This document shows positions 53,804-63,998 of a stretch of 64,000 bases of DNA, in pieces. Origin of the DNA: Alkalithermobacter paradoxus (lineage in GTDB: Bacteria > Bacillota > Clostridia > Peptostreptococcales > Peptostreptococcaceae); the NCBI GenBank assembly GCA_002029295.1, contig MZGW01000003.1, positions 270,558-334,557 of the forward strand. Reading direction: 5' to 3'. Each line of letters begins with the position of its first letter. The first letter of the stretch is position 1. The notes beneath the pieces were generated by a model, which made no database searches, was not told where the DNA came from, and saw nothing but the letters and a program-made list of their open reading frames with translations. Made by a program: the position numbers and the translations under genes.

Positions 53804-54577
53804 TTAAAAATCTCTGCCTGCTCCTCCACCACCGGAGCTTCCACCTTTTCCTGAAGACCCACCAAATCCTCCAGATCCCCCTTTATAATGCCCTCCTCTT
53901 AAAAGAGACCTTAGAATCATTCCTGTGAAAAATCCTCTAGCGAATCTATGATCTGCCCAGAATAAGAAAAACACTATAAACACTATTATTATCTTAGGAA
54001 TCAAGCCTATATCTTCTTGATTATTTTGTACACTATATATGTTATTGTACTTTTCAAATATATTACTGTCTTCATATCCGTATTCTTTATTTACGTTTTG
54101 TGCTAGTAGGTAAAATATCTTTCTTATTCCTTCATCGTAATTACCATTTGATAAATCATCTTTTGCATAATCTAGTATTTCTCCAACCTTACCATCAGGA
54201 AGTATTCCTTCTAGACCATATCCTACTTCTACTCTTATCTTTCTTTCATTAGGAGCAAGTAGCACTAGTAGTCCGTTATTGTATCTTCCATTTCCTATTC
54301 TCCATTTTTCAAATAATTTTACAGAATAGTCTACAGTATCATTACCCTCTAGGCTTTTTATCGTAGCTACTACTATTTGGGGCATTTCTCTTGTTTTCTC
54401 ATAATTTAGGTTTGTATTTATTATAAATCTTTTTGTGTCTTGAGATAAAACATTTGCAAAATCTGCTACATAAAATTCATTTGTTTGATTTGGTAAGTTT
54501 ATGCTAAATACTGTGAAACTATTTAAAAGTAATATTAAAAATGCACTAGCTATTATCAGCAACTTATTTTTTTTCAA
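53804..54577 (-). CDS. TPM domain-containing membrane protein
   Basis: A 257-residue protein with a signal peptide (residues 5-25). An external TPM domain follows (FYVADFANVLSQDTKRFIIN, KIRVEVGYGLEGILPDGKVG, near residues 35-160). One membrane segment is near 200-215 (PKIIIVFIVFFLFWADHRF). The glycine/serine-rich tail ends GGGGAGRDF. The family is linked to photosystem repair in plants and to envelope functions in bacteria. It lies 15 bp after lemA, a common pairing. Confidence 0.88.
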   Translation of the reverse strand: MKKNKLLIIASAFLILLLNSFTVFSINLPNQTNEFYVADFANVLSQDTKRFIINTNLNYEKTREMPQIVVATIKSLEGNDTVDYSVKLFEKWRIGNGRYNNGLLVLLAPNERKIRVEVGYGLEGILPDGKVGEILDYAKDDLSNGNYDEGIRKIFYLLAQNVNKEYGYEDSNIFEKYNNIYSVQNNQEDIGLIPKIIIVFIVFFLFWADHRFARGFFTGMILRSLLRGGHYKGGSGGFGGSSGKGGSSGGGGAGRDF

Positions 54578-54592
54578 TTTAATCCCGCCCTT

Positions 54593-55156
54593 TTAAAAGT
54601 TAACTTTTGGAGCAGTTTGAGCCTCTTTAGATGCCTCAAAGTAATTTCTAGTTTCAAATCCCATAGCCCTTGCCATTAAATTATTTGGAAAACTTCTTAT
54701 CTTTTTATTGTAATCTCTAACTACTGCATTATATCTATCTCTTTCAACTGATATTCTATTTTCAGTTCCTGAAAGCTCATCCATAAGTTTTGATACATTT
54801 TGATTCGATTTAAGCTCTGGATAATTTTCCATAACTACAAGTAATCTTCCTAAAGCTCCTTCTAATTGATTAGATGCTAAGACTTTTTCTTCTGTAGTTT
54901 TAGCTCCTGCCATTTTAGCTCTTGCTTCAGCTATTTGACCGAATATTTCTTGCTCTTGTTTCATTGAACCTTTAACTGTTTCTACTAGATTTGGTATTAG
55001 ATCATATCTTCTTTGTAATTTACTTTCAACATTAGCCCACTGGCTATCTACTTCTTCTGCTTTAGATACTAGGCTATTGTATGTTCCTATGAAAGACATA
55101 ACCATAAGTCCTATAACTAAAGCTATTGCTATTAATATCTTAAATGAACTTTTCAT
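54593..55156 (-). CDS. lemA: LemA family protein
   Basis: A 187-residue membrane-anchored, helical-bundle protein. It has an N-terminal membrane segment (FKILIAIALVIGLMVMSFI) and conserved NSLVSKAEEVDSQWANVESK, LQRRYDLIPNLVETVKGSM. The tail RSFPNNLMARAMGFETRNYF is also typical of LemA. The role is unknown; it is paired with TPM proteins in many bacteria. An extended -10 promoter (TGATATAAT) is about 30 bp upstream. Confidence 0.93.
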   Translation of the reverse strand: MKSSFKILIAIALVIGLMVMSFIGTYNSLVSKAEEVDSQWANVESKLQRRYDLIPNLVETVKGSMKQEQEIFGQIAEARAKMAGAKTTEEKVLASNQLEGALGRLLVVMENYPELKSNQNVSKLMDELSGTENRISVERDRYNAVVRDYNKKIRSFPNNLMARAMGFETRNYFEASKEAQTAPKVNF

Positions 55157-55188
55157 ATTGAAACCCCCTTCTTAATATACTTATGCTT

Positions 55189-55197
55189 ATTATATCA
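55189..55197 (-). promoter_or_regulatory. extended -10 promoter of lemA
   Basis: TGATATAAT on the minus strand; weak -35. Confidence 0.5.
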
Positions 55198-55288
55198 TTT
55201 TAAGGTACAATAATCTAAATTTATTACATCTATATTTTAAATTCTTCTAATTTACCATATATATCTAGAAAAGTATCCTAAAATAATA

Positions 55289-55310
55289 GAGAAGCTCAAG
55301 TTAGCTTCTC
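55289..55310 (-). terminator. terminator of the first chemoreceptor gene
   Basis: The 8-bp stem GAGAAGCT/AGCTTCTC has a 6-nt loop and a TATTATTTT tail on the minus strand. Confidence 0.75.
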
Positions 55311-55323
55311 CTTTTATTAATAA

Positions 55324-56631
<1,308 letters not shown>

Positions 56632-56824
56632 TTAGGTTCCTCCCATTTAAAGTTAGTTCTTTGACCTTATTATATTTGATTTTATAACTTTATTCATTAA
56701 ATATACGTAAAAACCATAATTTACATATATTTAGGACTATGCCCTAGCCATTATAAGAAATGATATTATATTTTGCAAATATCCATTCACTTTCAAATAC
56801 TAAAGAATGATAAACCATCAAAAA

Positions 56825-56848
56825 AGAAAAGCTAATCTTAGCTTTTCT
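56825..56848 (-). terminator. terminator of the second chemoreceptor gene
   Basis: The 11-bp perfect stem AGAAAAGCTAA/TTAGCTTTTCT has a 2-nt loop and is followed by six T. The 56649-56824 gap before the other receptor holds no gene. Confidence 0.85.
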
Positions 56849-58169
56849 AAATTTTAAATTCCTGTGTAAGTTTTTCAAGACTATCTGATAATCTCGATAA
56901 ATCTTTAGTTACTTCTGATATTTCCTCTATAAATCTATTTTGCTGATCCATTGTTGATGATACTTGCTCCGTTGATGCAGAGTTTTCTTCAGCTACAGCT
57001 GAAAGATTTTGAAGTATATATACTATTTCATCTTTGTTTTCTTTTATTTGTTTTCCTGATGCATTTAACTTCTGTGCTGCTTCATTAGCATTTTTTATTG
57101 CTTCATTAATCTGAATATATTTATCTTTACTTTTATATACAGAATTCTTTTGATGTTGTATAGTTTCAAATACTTTTTTCATTGTTTCAACTGCATTTTT
57201 TGAATTTCCTTGGAGCTGATTTACTACATCTTCTATTGTTTTTGTAGACATAGTAGAAATTTCAGCAAGTTTTCTTATTTCTTCTGCTACAACAGAAAAG
57301 CCTCTCCCAGCTTCTCCTGCTCTTGCAGCTTCTATTGCTGCATTTAGCGCAAGTAAATTTGTTTGGTTTGCTATATTTAGTATTACATTACTAGCTTCTT
57401 CTATTTTGCTAGCACTTTCATTTGTCTTTAGTATAACTTCATACACTTGTTTAGTTGATGATATACTATTATCTGCAATTTCTGTAAGTTTGTCTATTTC
57501 TAAAAGTCCTTCATTTACTATACTTTTTACTTTTGATGAAGTATTGTTTAAATTTATAACATATTGCTCATTTTTATCTATTATTTCATCTAATTGTATT
57601 GCCCTAAGTGATCCTTCCTCAATACTTTTAGCTTGATCTAATGCTCCACTAGCTACATTATTCATAGCTTTATTTATTTCACTTATAGATTCTGTAAAGC
57701 TATTTATATTTCTTTCTAATCTGCTACTTGTAGAGTTTACGTCATTTACTTTTTCTTTTACATCTTTTATTAGCTTTGATAATTTTGATATTGCTGTATT
57801 TGTTTCTATTGAAAGCTTAGAAAATTCATCTTTACCTTTTACATTTGCATTGATAGAAAAGTTTCCTTGACTTATGTCATTAAGTATTTTGATATGATGT
57901 TTGAGAGGCTTCATTATCATATACTCTGCAAAGAATAAAATTATTATATTAACAACTATTATGTTCATAGAAGCATTTATATATGTCGATATGTACCCGT
58001 CTATTATCTCAAGACTATTTAAAGCTGAATTAATTCTTGTAGCAATTGGAACACTAACAATAAGTGCTGATGTTATAGCTATTATTAGTTTTAAAGTTAT
58101 ACTATTGATAAAATTAAAACTTATTATGTCAGCACTTACATTTCTTGTCTCTTTTATATGCTTATTCAT
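56847..58169 (-). CDS. methyl-accepting chemotaxis protein without external sensor (second copy)
   Basis: A 440-residue receptor. Its membrane segments at about 28-46 and 65-84 enclose a loop of about 17 residues. A HAMP-like region ([20 protein letters not shown]) and a signalling coiled coil with [20 protein letters not shown] and [14 protein letters not shown] follow. The C-terminal [16 protein letters not shown] probably includes methylation sites. Shared build and adjacency to the 434-residue receptor suggest duplication followed by divergence. Confidence 0.92.
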   Translation of the reverse strand: MNKHIKETRNVSADIISFNFINSITLKLIIAITSALIVSVPIATRINSALNSLEIIDGYISTYINASMNIIVVNIIILFFAEYMIMKPLKHHIKILNDISQGNFSINANVKGKDEFSKLSIETNTAISKLSKLIKDVKEKVNDVNSTSSRLERNINSFTESISEINKAMNNVASGALDQAKSIEEGSLRAIQLDEIIDKNEQYVINLNNTSSKVKSIVNEGLLEIDKLTEIADNSISSTKQVYEVILKTNESASKIEEASNVILNIANQTNLLALNAAIEAARAGEAGRGFSVVAEEIRKLAEISTMSTKTIEDVVNQLQGNSKNAVETMKKVFETIQHQKNSVYKSKDKYIQINEAIKNANEAAQKLNASGKQIKENKDEIVYILQNLSAVAEENSASTEQVSSTMDQQNRFIEEISEVTKDLSRLSDSLEKLTQEFKI

Positions 58170-58282
58170 AAGTTTTCCCCCTTATGTAGTTTTATTATCA
58201 CTATGATATACTATATTCCAAATTAATGCAACATTGCAGAAATTTAGATTCGTAATTTATATTGCAACTTTTTATTATTTTT

Positions 58283-58301
58283 GTTATATAATATATATAA
58301 C
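58283..58301. promoter_or_regulatory. GntR operator candidate
   Basis: The 19-bp perfect dyad GTTATATA-ATA-TATATAAC overlaps a -10-like TATATAAT, with TTGCAA 17 bp upstream (58263-58268). It is directly ahead of a YtrA-type GntR gene, suggesting autoregulation. Confidence 0.65.
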
Positions 58302-58323
58302 AAGTCATATAAAGGAGGTAAAG

Positions 58324-58716
58324 ATGTTACTAAGTATAGATTTTGAATCTGAAATTCCTATATATCAGCAAATAAAAAATCAGATTATCAAAGGAATTGC
58401 TACTGGTCAGTTATCTCCAGGTGAAAGCCTTCCATCCGTAAGACAGTTAGGTGCTGATATTGGAGTTAATTTTCATACTATTAATAAGGTATATACGCAG
58501 CTTAAACAAGAGGGGTGGGTTGTTGTCCATCGTAGACAAGGAGTTATGGTAAATCCTGAGCTTAATATGGAAACTACTCAAGATTATATGAACTTATTGG
58601 AATCTAATCTTGAAATTATTGCAGCCCAAGCGTATTTAAGGGGAATATCTAAAGAGAAATTCATACAAATTATAGATGAGAAATTTTCAAAATTCATTAA
58701 GAAAGGAAGTGAGTAA
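58324..58716 (+). CDS. GntR family transcriptional regulator, YtrA type
   Basis: A 130-residue regulator. A winged-helix domain (IPIYQQIKNQIIKGIATGQL; GESLPSVRQLGADIGVNFHT) is followed by a short C-terminal helical part, the YtrA subfamily layout used for ABC transporter operons. ATG at 58324 has AAAGGAGG. The stop abuts the ATG of the next gene (TAAATG), so all four genes are probably one operon. The inducer is unknown; YtrA relatives often respond to cell-wall antibiotics. Confidence 0.93.
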   Translation: MLLSIDFESEIPIYQQIKNQIIKGIATGQLSPGESLPSVRQLGADIGVNFHTINKVYTQLKQEGWVVVHRRQGVMVNPELNMETTQDYMNLLESNLEIIAAQAYLRGISKEKFIQIIDEKFSKFIKKGSE

Positions 58717-59829
58717 ATGCTTTCGCTTGTAGTTTTTATAAATTTTTTTACTATATATCTTCCTCTTTTAGTATTTGGTATTTTAATGCCATACTACAGC
58801 AAAAAAACTTTAGTATTTGGAGTTAATGTTCCACAAAATGTATCTAATGATAAGAAAGTCAAAAAACTAAAAAAAATGTATATGATAAACTATAGTATAT
58901 CTTTGACACTTGTTATGCTGATTTTTTATACTATAGGATTTAAGTATCAAATTCCTAATGCCTTTAATCTTAGCGTTTTTGCATTTATATTAGTTCTTGC
59001 AGCTAACTATATTTATGTACATCTTAAAATTAAGAACCTAAAACAAACTGAAGGCTGGATTATTGACAAAAAACAAGTTGTTATCGTAAGCACTAATAGT
59101 AATTCTTCGCAAAGAAAAATTTCTATGAAATATCATATAATACCTTTAGCCATAGTTGTGTTTACATTTGTAGTTACTGCTATTTTATATCCTAATCTCC
59201 CAGATCAAATACCTACTCACTTTGATTTTAGTGGAAATATAACTACTTACAAGGCTAAAAGTTTTGTTACAGTATTTTCTGTTCCTATGACTCAGCTTGG
59301 TATGCTAATTATGTTTTATTTTGTTTCTAATATGATAAGCAAATCCAAAATGACAATTGATCCTTCTAAGCCAAAGACTTCAGAAAAACAAAATCTAATA
59401 GCTAGTAGGCGCTGGGGATTCTTTATAATACTTACTTCTATTGGGGTTATAACACATTTTTTATATATTCAGCTTTGTATTTTAGGGGTTATAAGTCTAT
59501 CTCCTATGTTTAATATAATCATAAATATTTTCGCTATTGTATTTCCACTAGTAGTATTAACTGTTTTTTCTTTAATAACTGGTCAAAGTGGAAGTAGAGT
59601 TAATGTAGATAGTGATGAGGTTGAGAATGAAAAATTAATTCATAGAGATGATGATAACTACTGGAAGCTTGGACTATTTTATTATAATCCTGATGATCCT
59701 AGCTTGTGGATAGAAAAGCGTTTTGGCATTGGTTGGACTGTTAACTTTGCACATCCTATAGGAATAGTTTTTGGTATTGCTACTATAATTATACTTATAG
59801 TGTCTATAATACTTGTTTTGAATAGTTAA
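58717..59829 (+). CDS. DUF1648 domain membrane protein
   Basis: A 370-residue membrane protein. The N-terminal region has LLVFGILMPYYSKKTLVFGV and the DUF1648 motif LPDQIPTHFDFSGNITTYKA near residues 165-184. Several membrane segments follow, then a cytoplasmic C-terminal part with DDNYWKLGLFYYNPDDPSLW and EKRFGIGWTVNFAHPIG, matching DUF5808. Proteins of this type occur in GntR-ABC operons of Firmicutes. The role is unknown. Confidence 0.88.
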   Translation: MLSLVVFINFFTIYLPLLVFGILMPYYSKKTLVFGVNVPQNVSNDKKVKKLKKMYMINYSISLTLVMLIFYTIGFKYQIPNAFNLSVFAFILVLAANYIYVHLKIKNLKQTEGWIIDKKQVVIVSTNSNSSQRKISMKYHIIPLAIVVFTFVVTAILYPNLPDQIPTHFDFSGNITTYKAKSFVTVFSVPMTQLGMLIMFYFVSNMISKSKMTIDPSKPKTSEKQNLIASRRWGFFIILTSIGVITHFLYIQLCILGVISLSPMFNIIINIFAIVFPLVVLTVFSLITGQSGSRVNVDSDEVENEKLIHRDDDNYWKLGLFYYNPDDPSLWIEKRFGIGWTVNFAHPIGIVFGIATIIILIVSIILVLNS

Positions 59830-59845
59830 ATAAGGGGGGATTATT

Positions 59846-60565
59846 TTGCTTACTTTAAAAAATGTTTCAAAAAGCTATGATAAATCTAAAAAGGCAGTAG
59901 ATAATATTTCTTTGGAAATAAATAAAGGAGAAATTGTAGGCTTTATTGGCCCAAATGGTGCTGGTAAAACAACCACTATAAAAATGATAACAGGAATGAT
60001 ATCTCCTGATGAGGGAAGTGTCATAGTAAATGGATTAGATATTACAAAAAATCCTGTAGAAGCTAAGAAAAGCTTCACTTTTGTTCCAGATCATCCTGCT
60101 ATTTTTGATAGCATTAAGGGTATAGATTATCTTAACTTTATTGCAGATATGTATGATGTTTCTATAAATGACAGAAAAGAAAGAATTGAAAAGTTTACTA
60201 AGACATTCCAAATTTATGATGCTCTTACAAAAACTATTAACTCATATTCTCATGGTATGAGACAAAAACTTTTAATATCTGCTGCTTTACTTCCAAATCC
60301 TAAGCTATTTATTTTAGATGAGCCTTTAGTTGGCCTTGATCCTCATTCAGCTAAGATTTTGAAGGACTTAATGAAAGAACATTGTAAAAGTGGTGGTACT
60401 GTATTTTTCTCATCTCACTTATTAGAAGTTGTTGAAAATCTTTGCGATAAGGTAGCTATAATCCATAAAGGAAGTTTAATAGCTTATGATACTGCTGAGA
60501 ATATAAAGAATAAATCTAATTCAACATTAGAAGAAATTTTCTTGGAGATGACAAAAGATGAATAA
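59846..60565 (+). CDS. ABC transporter ATP-binding protein
   Basis: A 239-residue cytoplasmic ATPase. Walker A is GPNGAGKTTTIKMI near residues 36-49, the Q-loop region is FVPDHPAIFDS, the signature YSHGMRQKLLIS, Walker B LFILDEPLVGLDP, and the switch His is in FSSHLLEVVE. The TTG start at 59846 follows AAGGGGGGA. Its end overlaps the permease start (ATGA). The two form an exporter-type ABC-2 system under the GntR regulator. Confidence 0.95.
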   Translation: MLTLKNVSKSYDKSKKAVDNISLEINKGEIVGFIGPNGAGKTTTIKMITGMISPDEGSVIVNGLDITKNPVEAKKSFTFVPDHPAIFDSIKGIDYLNFIADMYDVSINDRKERIEKFTKTFQIYDALTKTINSYSHGMRQKLLISAALLPNPKLFILDEPLVGLDPHSAKILKDLMKEHCKSGGTVFFSSHLLEVVENLCDKVAIIHKGSLIAYDTAENIKNKSNSTLEEIFLEMTKDE

Positions 60566-62156
60566 GATTATATCTTTAACTAAAATTCAATTAATAGATT
60601 TCTTTGCTAAGTACACTCAGCAGCTTAACGTAAAGAATAAGTATTTAAGGATTGTTTCAATCTTAATTCCATTAGTTATAATTATGCCTGTTATTCAGTT
60701 TGTCTTAAAAGTATATGATAATTTTGATCTTATAGGATATAAACAACTTACAATCACTTATGTATATATAGGTAGTGTTATGATTATGTTTTTTTCTAGT
60801 ATTCCTCTTGTTATTTCATCATTTTTTTATTCAAAAGATTTAAAGTTTTTAACTACACTTCCTATCAAAGCTAGTAGTATTATATTTGCCAAATTAAGTT
60901 CTATTTATATTTATTTGTTTGGTATAGGGCTATTACTATTTGGATCATCTTGCATAGTTTATATGTTTAAATCAGGATTTAATCTATACACATTATTAGC
61001 TTGTATAATAGCTTTATTCCTTTTACCTATAGTTCCTTTGCTTTTATCGATAATAATTATATTGCCTTTTATGTCTTTCTTAGCTAAGACTGATAAAAGA
61101 AATTTTTTAGTTCTTATAGGTAATATATTTTTAATCGTTAGTATTATATATGTTCAGATATATTTAGCTAAAGTTCAAATGGATCCTGAAAACTTTTCTA
61201 ATTTTTTACTTAAAGAAGATGGACTTTTGTATCTTATAGGAAGGAGATTTCCTCCTAGTATATGGTTAACTAAGATGATTCAAGGTTCATTTGTCAATAC
61301 ATTATACTTTATTTTCTTAAATATAGGTTTTGTATTTGTATTTTACTATATTTCTAGTTTACTTTATAAAAAAGCCTTACTTGTATTTAATCAAGAAAGT
61401 GGTTCATTAGTCCAAAGAGGAAAAATATATTATAAAAAGAAAAGTAAATCATATCAGATGATTAAAAGACATATACTAATAATCTTTACTAATCCCGTAT
61501 TTCTTTTAAATACAGTGCTTACAATGATGCTTCCTATTATTATGTTTGTAGTTTCGTTTTTTACAGGAGAAATTACAACTGATATATTTAATTCTCCTGA
61601 GATTAAACCATATATTATATATATATATTCTCTAACAATTACAGCTCCTGCTATTGTAGGTAGCCTTTCTGCTACAGCAATTACTAGAGAAGGTAAGGCC
61701 TTTTGGGAAACAATGACTTTACCTCTATCTATAAAGGATAATATAAAGTATAGAGTTTATTCAAGTATATTGTTATCCCTTGCTTGTTCATTAGTTCTTG
61801 CTTTTTTCGGTGGATTTTATCTTCCAATATCTTTAAATGTAGTTGCTTTATCTTTAATATTTTGTATCTGTTCAACTTTATTTTTCTCTACTATTGATAT
61901 GATTATAAACATAAAAAGACCTCTGCTTAACTGGAGTAATCCAACGGCAGCAATTAAAAATAACCTTAATGTATTTTTATCTTTGGGTGTTAGAGTTATT
62001 TTAGGTTTTGTTTATTATTTTATTTATAAAATTATGATAAACTTTAGCGAAAGCGTTATTGTTTTAATATTTAGCGGAATATTCTTTGTACTTTATATAG
62101 CTACTAGATATATTCTTTATAATTACTATACTAAAGATTTCATGAATATAAGTTAA
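60558..62156 (+). CDS. ABC-2 type permease protein
   Basis: A 532-residue integral membrane protein with about twelve hydrophobic segments. Features are SSFFYSKDLKFLTTLPIKAS near residues 85-104, SIWLTKMIQGSF in the middle, and TAITREGKAFWETMTLPLSI near 375. This is the pattern of long permeases of the YtrC/YhaP kind. The start codon overlaps the ATPase stop. Substrate unknown; likely export or resistance to envelope stress. Confidence 0.88.
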   Translation: MNKIISLTKIQLIDFFAKYTQQLNVKNKYLRIVSILIPLVIIMPVIQFVLKVYDNFDLIGYKQLTITYVYIGSVMIMFFSSIPLVISSFFYSKDLKFLTTLPIKASSIIFAKLSSIYIYLFGIGLLLFGSSCIVYMFKSGFNLYTLLACIIALFLLPIVPLLLSIIIILPFMSFLAKTDKRNFLVLIGNIFLIVSIIYVQIYLAKVQMDPENFSNFLLKEDGLLYLIGRRFPPSIWLTKMIQGSFVNTLYFIFLNIGFVFVFYYISSLLYKKALLVFNQESGSLVQRGKIYYKKKSKSYQMIKRHILIIFTNPVFLLNTVLTMMLPIIMFVVSFFTGEITTDIFNSPEIKPYIIYIYSLTITAPAIVGSLSATAITREGKAFWETMTLPLSIKDNIKYRVYSSILLSLACSLVLAFFGGFYLPISLNVVALSLIFCICSTLFFSTIDMIINIKRPLLNWSNPTAAIKNNLNVFLSLGVRVILGFVYYFIYKIMINFSESVIVLIFSGIFFVLYIATRYILYNYYTKDFMNIS

Positions 62157-62157
62157 C

Positions 62158-62192
62158 AAAGTCTTCCTTAAAAAATTAATAAAGAAGACTTT
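62158..62192 (+). terminator. hairpin after the ABC permease gene
   Basis: Arms AAAGTCTTC and GAAGACTTT (9 bp) enclose a 17-nt loop immediately after the stop; followed by GTTG, so the tail is weak. Confidence 0.55.
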
Positions 62193-62195
62193 GTT

Positions 62196-62266
62196 GAAAC
62201 ACATTACGGAAATTATAACTTTCTCACAATTTATTAAAGTACATAATTTCCTATGTGTTATAAAAA
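62196..62266. repeat. dispersed palindromic repeat, copy B
   Basis: About 70 bp related to copy A (23665-23733), sharing GGAAATTATAA, CACAATT, ATAATTTCC and TTATAAAAAA in the same order and spacing. Outer arms AACACAT/ATGTGTT also pair here. It is followed, like copy A, by a terminator starting AAAAGTA. Confidence 0.65.
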
Positions 62267-62305
62267 AAAGTACGGTTATATCAAATGATATAGTCGTACT
62301 TTTTT
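62264..62305. terminator. bidirectional terminator
   Basis: AAAAAAGTACG and CGTACTTTTTT pair, continued by TATATCA/TGATATA; T-runs on both strands. It ends the minus-strand small gene at 62323. Confidence 0.8.
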
Positions 62306-62322
62306 GTGTTTATGAGATATTG

Positions 62323-62517
62323 TTATTTTTCAATAACTTTTTTAGTTGCATCATAAATAACCACTAATCCTAACATAAGAGAAATTGTTCTCATTACAAA
62401 CTCAGCAATATGCAATCCCCCTATAGCATTTGAAGAATTATATAGCAAGTTTCCTGTGATTATTGAAGGAGCTAAAATAATTAATATTCCCAATACATAT
62501 CTAATAATATTTAACAT
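62323..62517 (-). CDS. small membrane protein of unknown function
   Basis: A 64-residue protein with two hydrophobic stretches: about residues 5-25 (RYVLGILIILAPSIITGNLL) and 42-60 (MRTISLMLGLVVIYDATKK). It has a lysine-rich end. It follows the secreted-protein gene by 11 bp on the same strand and has an AGGTGAAGA-like site before the ATG. The family is not recognised. It probably works with the secreted neighbour. Confidence 0.65.
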   Translation of the reverse strand: MLNIIRYVLGILIILAPSIITGNLLYNSSNAIGGLHIAEFVMRTISLMLGLVVIYDATKKVIEK

Positions 62518-62528
62518 ATCTTCACCTC

Positions 62529-63191
62529 TTATCTTATATTATAGTATCCTTGTGTATAAACATATTTATAATGATTTGAAGAAGACGATACTCCAAAATT
62601 TATAGTAGCTGATTCGTTTATTTTAATTTCAACTCCACCATTAACAGTAGTAGTACCATTATTAAAAAAGTCTCCATTTACAATCCAAAAAATTCTTCCC
62701 GCATTTTCTAAATGAGTAAATACAGTCCCAGCAAACTGTTTGCTCAAGCCTTTGTAATTTCTATCCATTCCTACATTTAATATTTTAACTATTCCCCAAA
62801 AATAACCCCCTTCACTCGTTTGACAATAAAATTTTAAAGAAGGCTTATATTCAGAAGTAACAGTAAAAGAAGAACTAACTGTTCTATATGTAGCATTGTA
62901 CGGTGATATGCTTGATTTATTGAATAAAAAATTATTATTTTTATTAAAACTTTCAATGACCTGTTTTTCAGCTTCTGCTAGTGAAATATTATTGTCTACA
63001 GCTATCATTTCTACAATTTCTTCGAAAGTTAAAGCCTCACTTATAACTGATTGGCTGTCATCAATGTTATATACACCGGTAATAATATTTTCGTTCTGTT
63101 GCTCATGATTTAGTTGTAAAGCAAATGAACTCAAATTAGAAAATAAAATCATACAAAAACTTAATCCTAACACTAAAAGTTTCTTTTTCAC
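62529..63191 (-). CDS. secreted protein of unknown function
   Basis: A 220-residue protein with a signal peptide (KKKLLVLGLSFCMILFSNLS, cleavage probably after SSFA near residue 23). A short helical propeptide-like part (LTFEEIVEMIAVDNNISLAE) precedes a predicted beta-rich C-terminal domain (YRTVSSSFTVTSEYKPSLKF; GVEIKINESATINFGVSSSS). The start is GTG at 63191 after GGGGGG. I do not recognise the family. It could be a secreted effector or bacteriocin-like protein paired with the small membrane protein downstream. Confidence 0.72.
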   Translation of the reverse strand: MKKKLLVLGLSFCMILFSNLSSFALQLNHEQQNENIITGVYNIDDSQSVISEALTFEEIVEMIAVDNNISLAEAEKQVIESFNKNNNFLFNKSSISPYNATYRTVSSSFTVTSEYKPSLKFYCQTSEGGYFWGIVKILNVGMDRNYKGLSKQFAGTVFTHLENAGRIFWIVNGDFFNNGTTTVNGGVEIKINESATINFGVSSSSNHYKYVYTQGYYNIR

Positions 63192-63206
63192 TATAAAACC
63201 CCCCAT

Positions 63207-63575
63207 TAGATTTATGTTTTTTATATTTATTCAACTCAGTTTTTAATTTTCCTTTATAACTTATAAAAAAACTGTAAAATGTTAATCAGCATCCACAGTA
63301 GAGATAAGGAGAAAGGGAATGGTTTTTATTCAGACTCGATTGACTTGAAAATCCTATTATAACAAGATTTCTCTCGCTTTATTTAATCATCTCATCCGGC
63401 AAAAAAGAACCGAAATGTCGTAACAACGATGCTATTCCCGATTCTTTTATGGATTTATACACAGCATTTACTCCCTCTTTTCTTCCCGTTCAGATATCAA
63501 CTTAATTACTGCAAGTACGAAGTTAAATTACGATGGAAGAACGTAATTTTGAGATGTACACTCCAAATAAACTCC
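63207..63575. other. gene-free region with atypical composition
   Basis: No supported gene. From about 63290 to 63540 the sequence is less A/T-rich and contains triplets rare in this genome (CGA, CCG, CGG). The minus strand holds a 36-codon open stretch (63379-63489) without start codon or ribosome site. It may be a decayed gene or mobile-element remnant. Confidence 0.35.
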
Positions 63576-63672
63576 ACCGAAAAACAGGCTCTTTCATGAG
63601 CCTTTTTCCTTGAATTCAGGCTCTAAAAATTACAATAAAGTTGACCGAAGTTTAGGGATAATGTTCAAGAAT
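63576..63672. repeat. right-end direct repeat, copy 1
   Basis: About 97 bp nearly identical to 63900-63998. It contains a terminator-like hairpin (AGGCTC/GAGCCT then TTTTT) and the tail AAAATTACAATAAAGTTGAC-CGAA. Confidence 0.8.
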
Positions 63673-63701
63673 TTATGGTTAAGATTGGGGCTTTTTCTGT
63701 T

Positions 63702-63812
63702 ATGTATTTCAATAAAATCAATCAATATAAAGAATTAATACATGGATTAATTCCTTTATTTTCAATGGTTTTATTAATATTCTTTTGTATAATACAAAAA
63801 AAGTTCACCTAA
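63702..63812 (+). CDS. possible 36-residue membrane peptide
   Basis: ATG to TAA frame between the two right-end repeats. The peptide has a polar start (MYFNKINQYKELIHG), one hydrophobic segment (LIPLFSMVLLIFFCIIQ) and a basic end (KKFT). A GGGG stretch lies about 11 nt upstream, so the ribosome site is weak. Layout recalls type I toxin peptides, but no homologue is recognised and chance is possible. Confidence 0.3.
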   Translation: MYFNKINQYKELIHGLIPLFSMVLLIFFCIIQKKFT

Positions 63813-63899
63813 AAACTCCACCACCCTCAACCCCTTTTCCCATCATCCTTTCAGCCCATTTTTTATCCATTTTTCATTTTCAAAATTACAATAAAGTTC

Positions 63900-63998
63900 A
63901 CCGAAAAACAGGCTCTTTCTTGAGCCTTTTTCCTTGAATCTTGGCTCTAAAAATTACAATAAAGTTGACCGAAAGTACAGGGATAAGGATCAAGAAAT
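63900..63998. repeat. right-end direct repeat, copy 2
   Basis: Second copy of the ~97-bp unit, 324 bp from copy 1. It is preceded at 63882-63905 by an extra copy of the 24-bp end sequence (AAAATTACAATAAAGTTCAC-CGAA), giving a 68-bp direct repeat within the unit. Confidence 0.8.

Noticed and set aside
63576..63998. CRISPR array at the right edge
   Set aside because: Units are about 97 bp with only two full copies, irregular spacing and no cas genes; repeats contain terminator hairpins instead.
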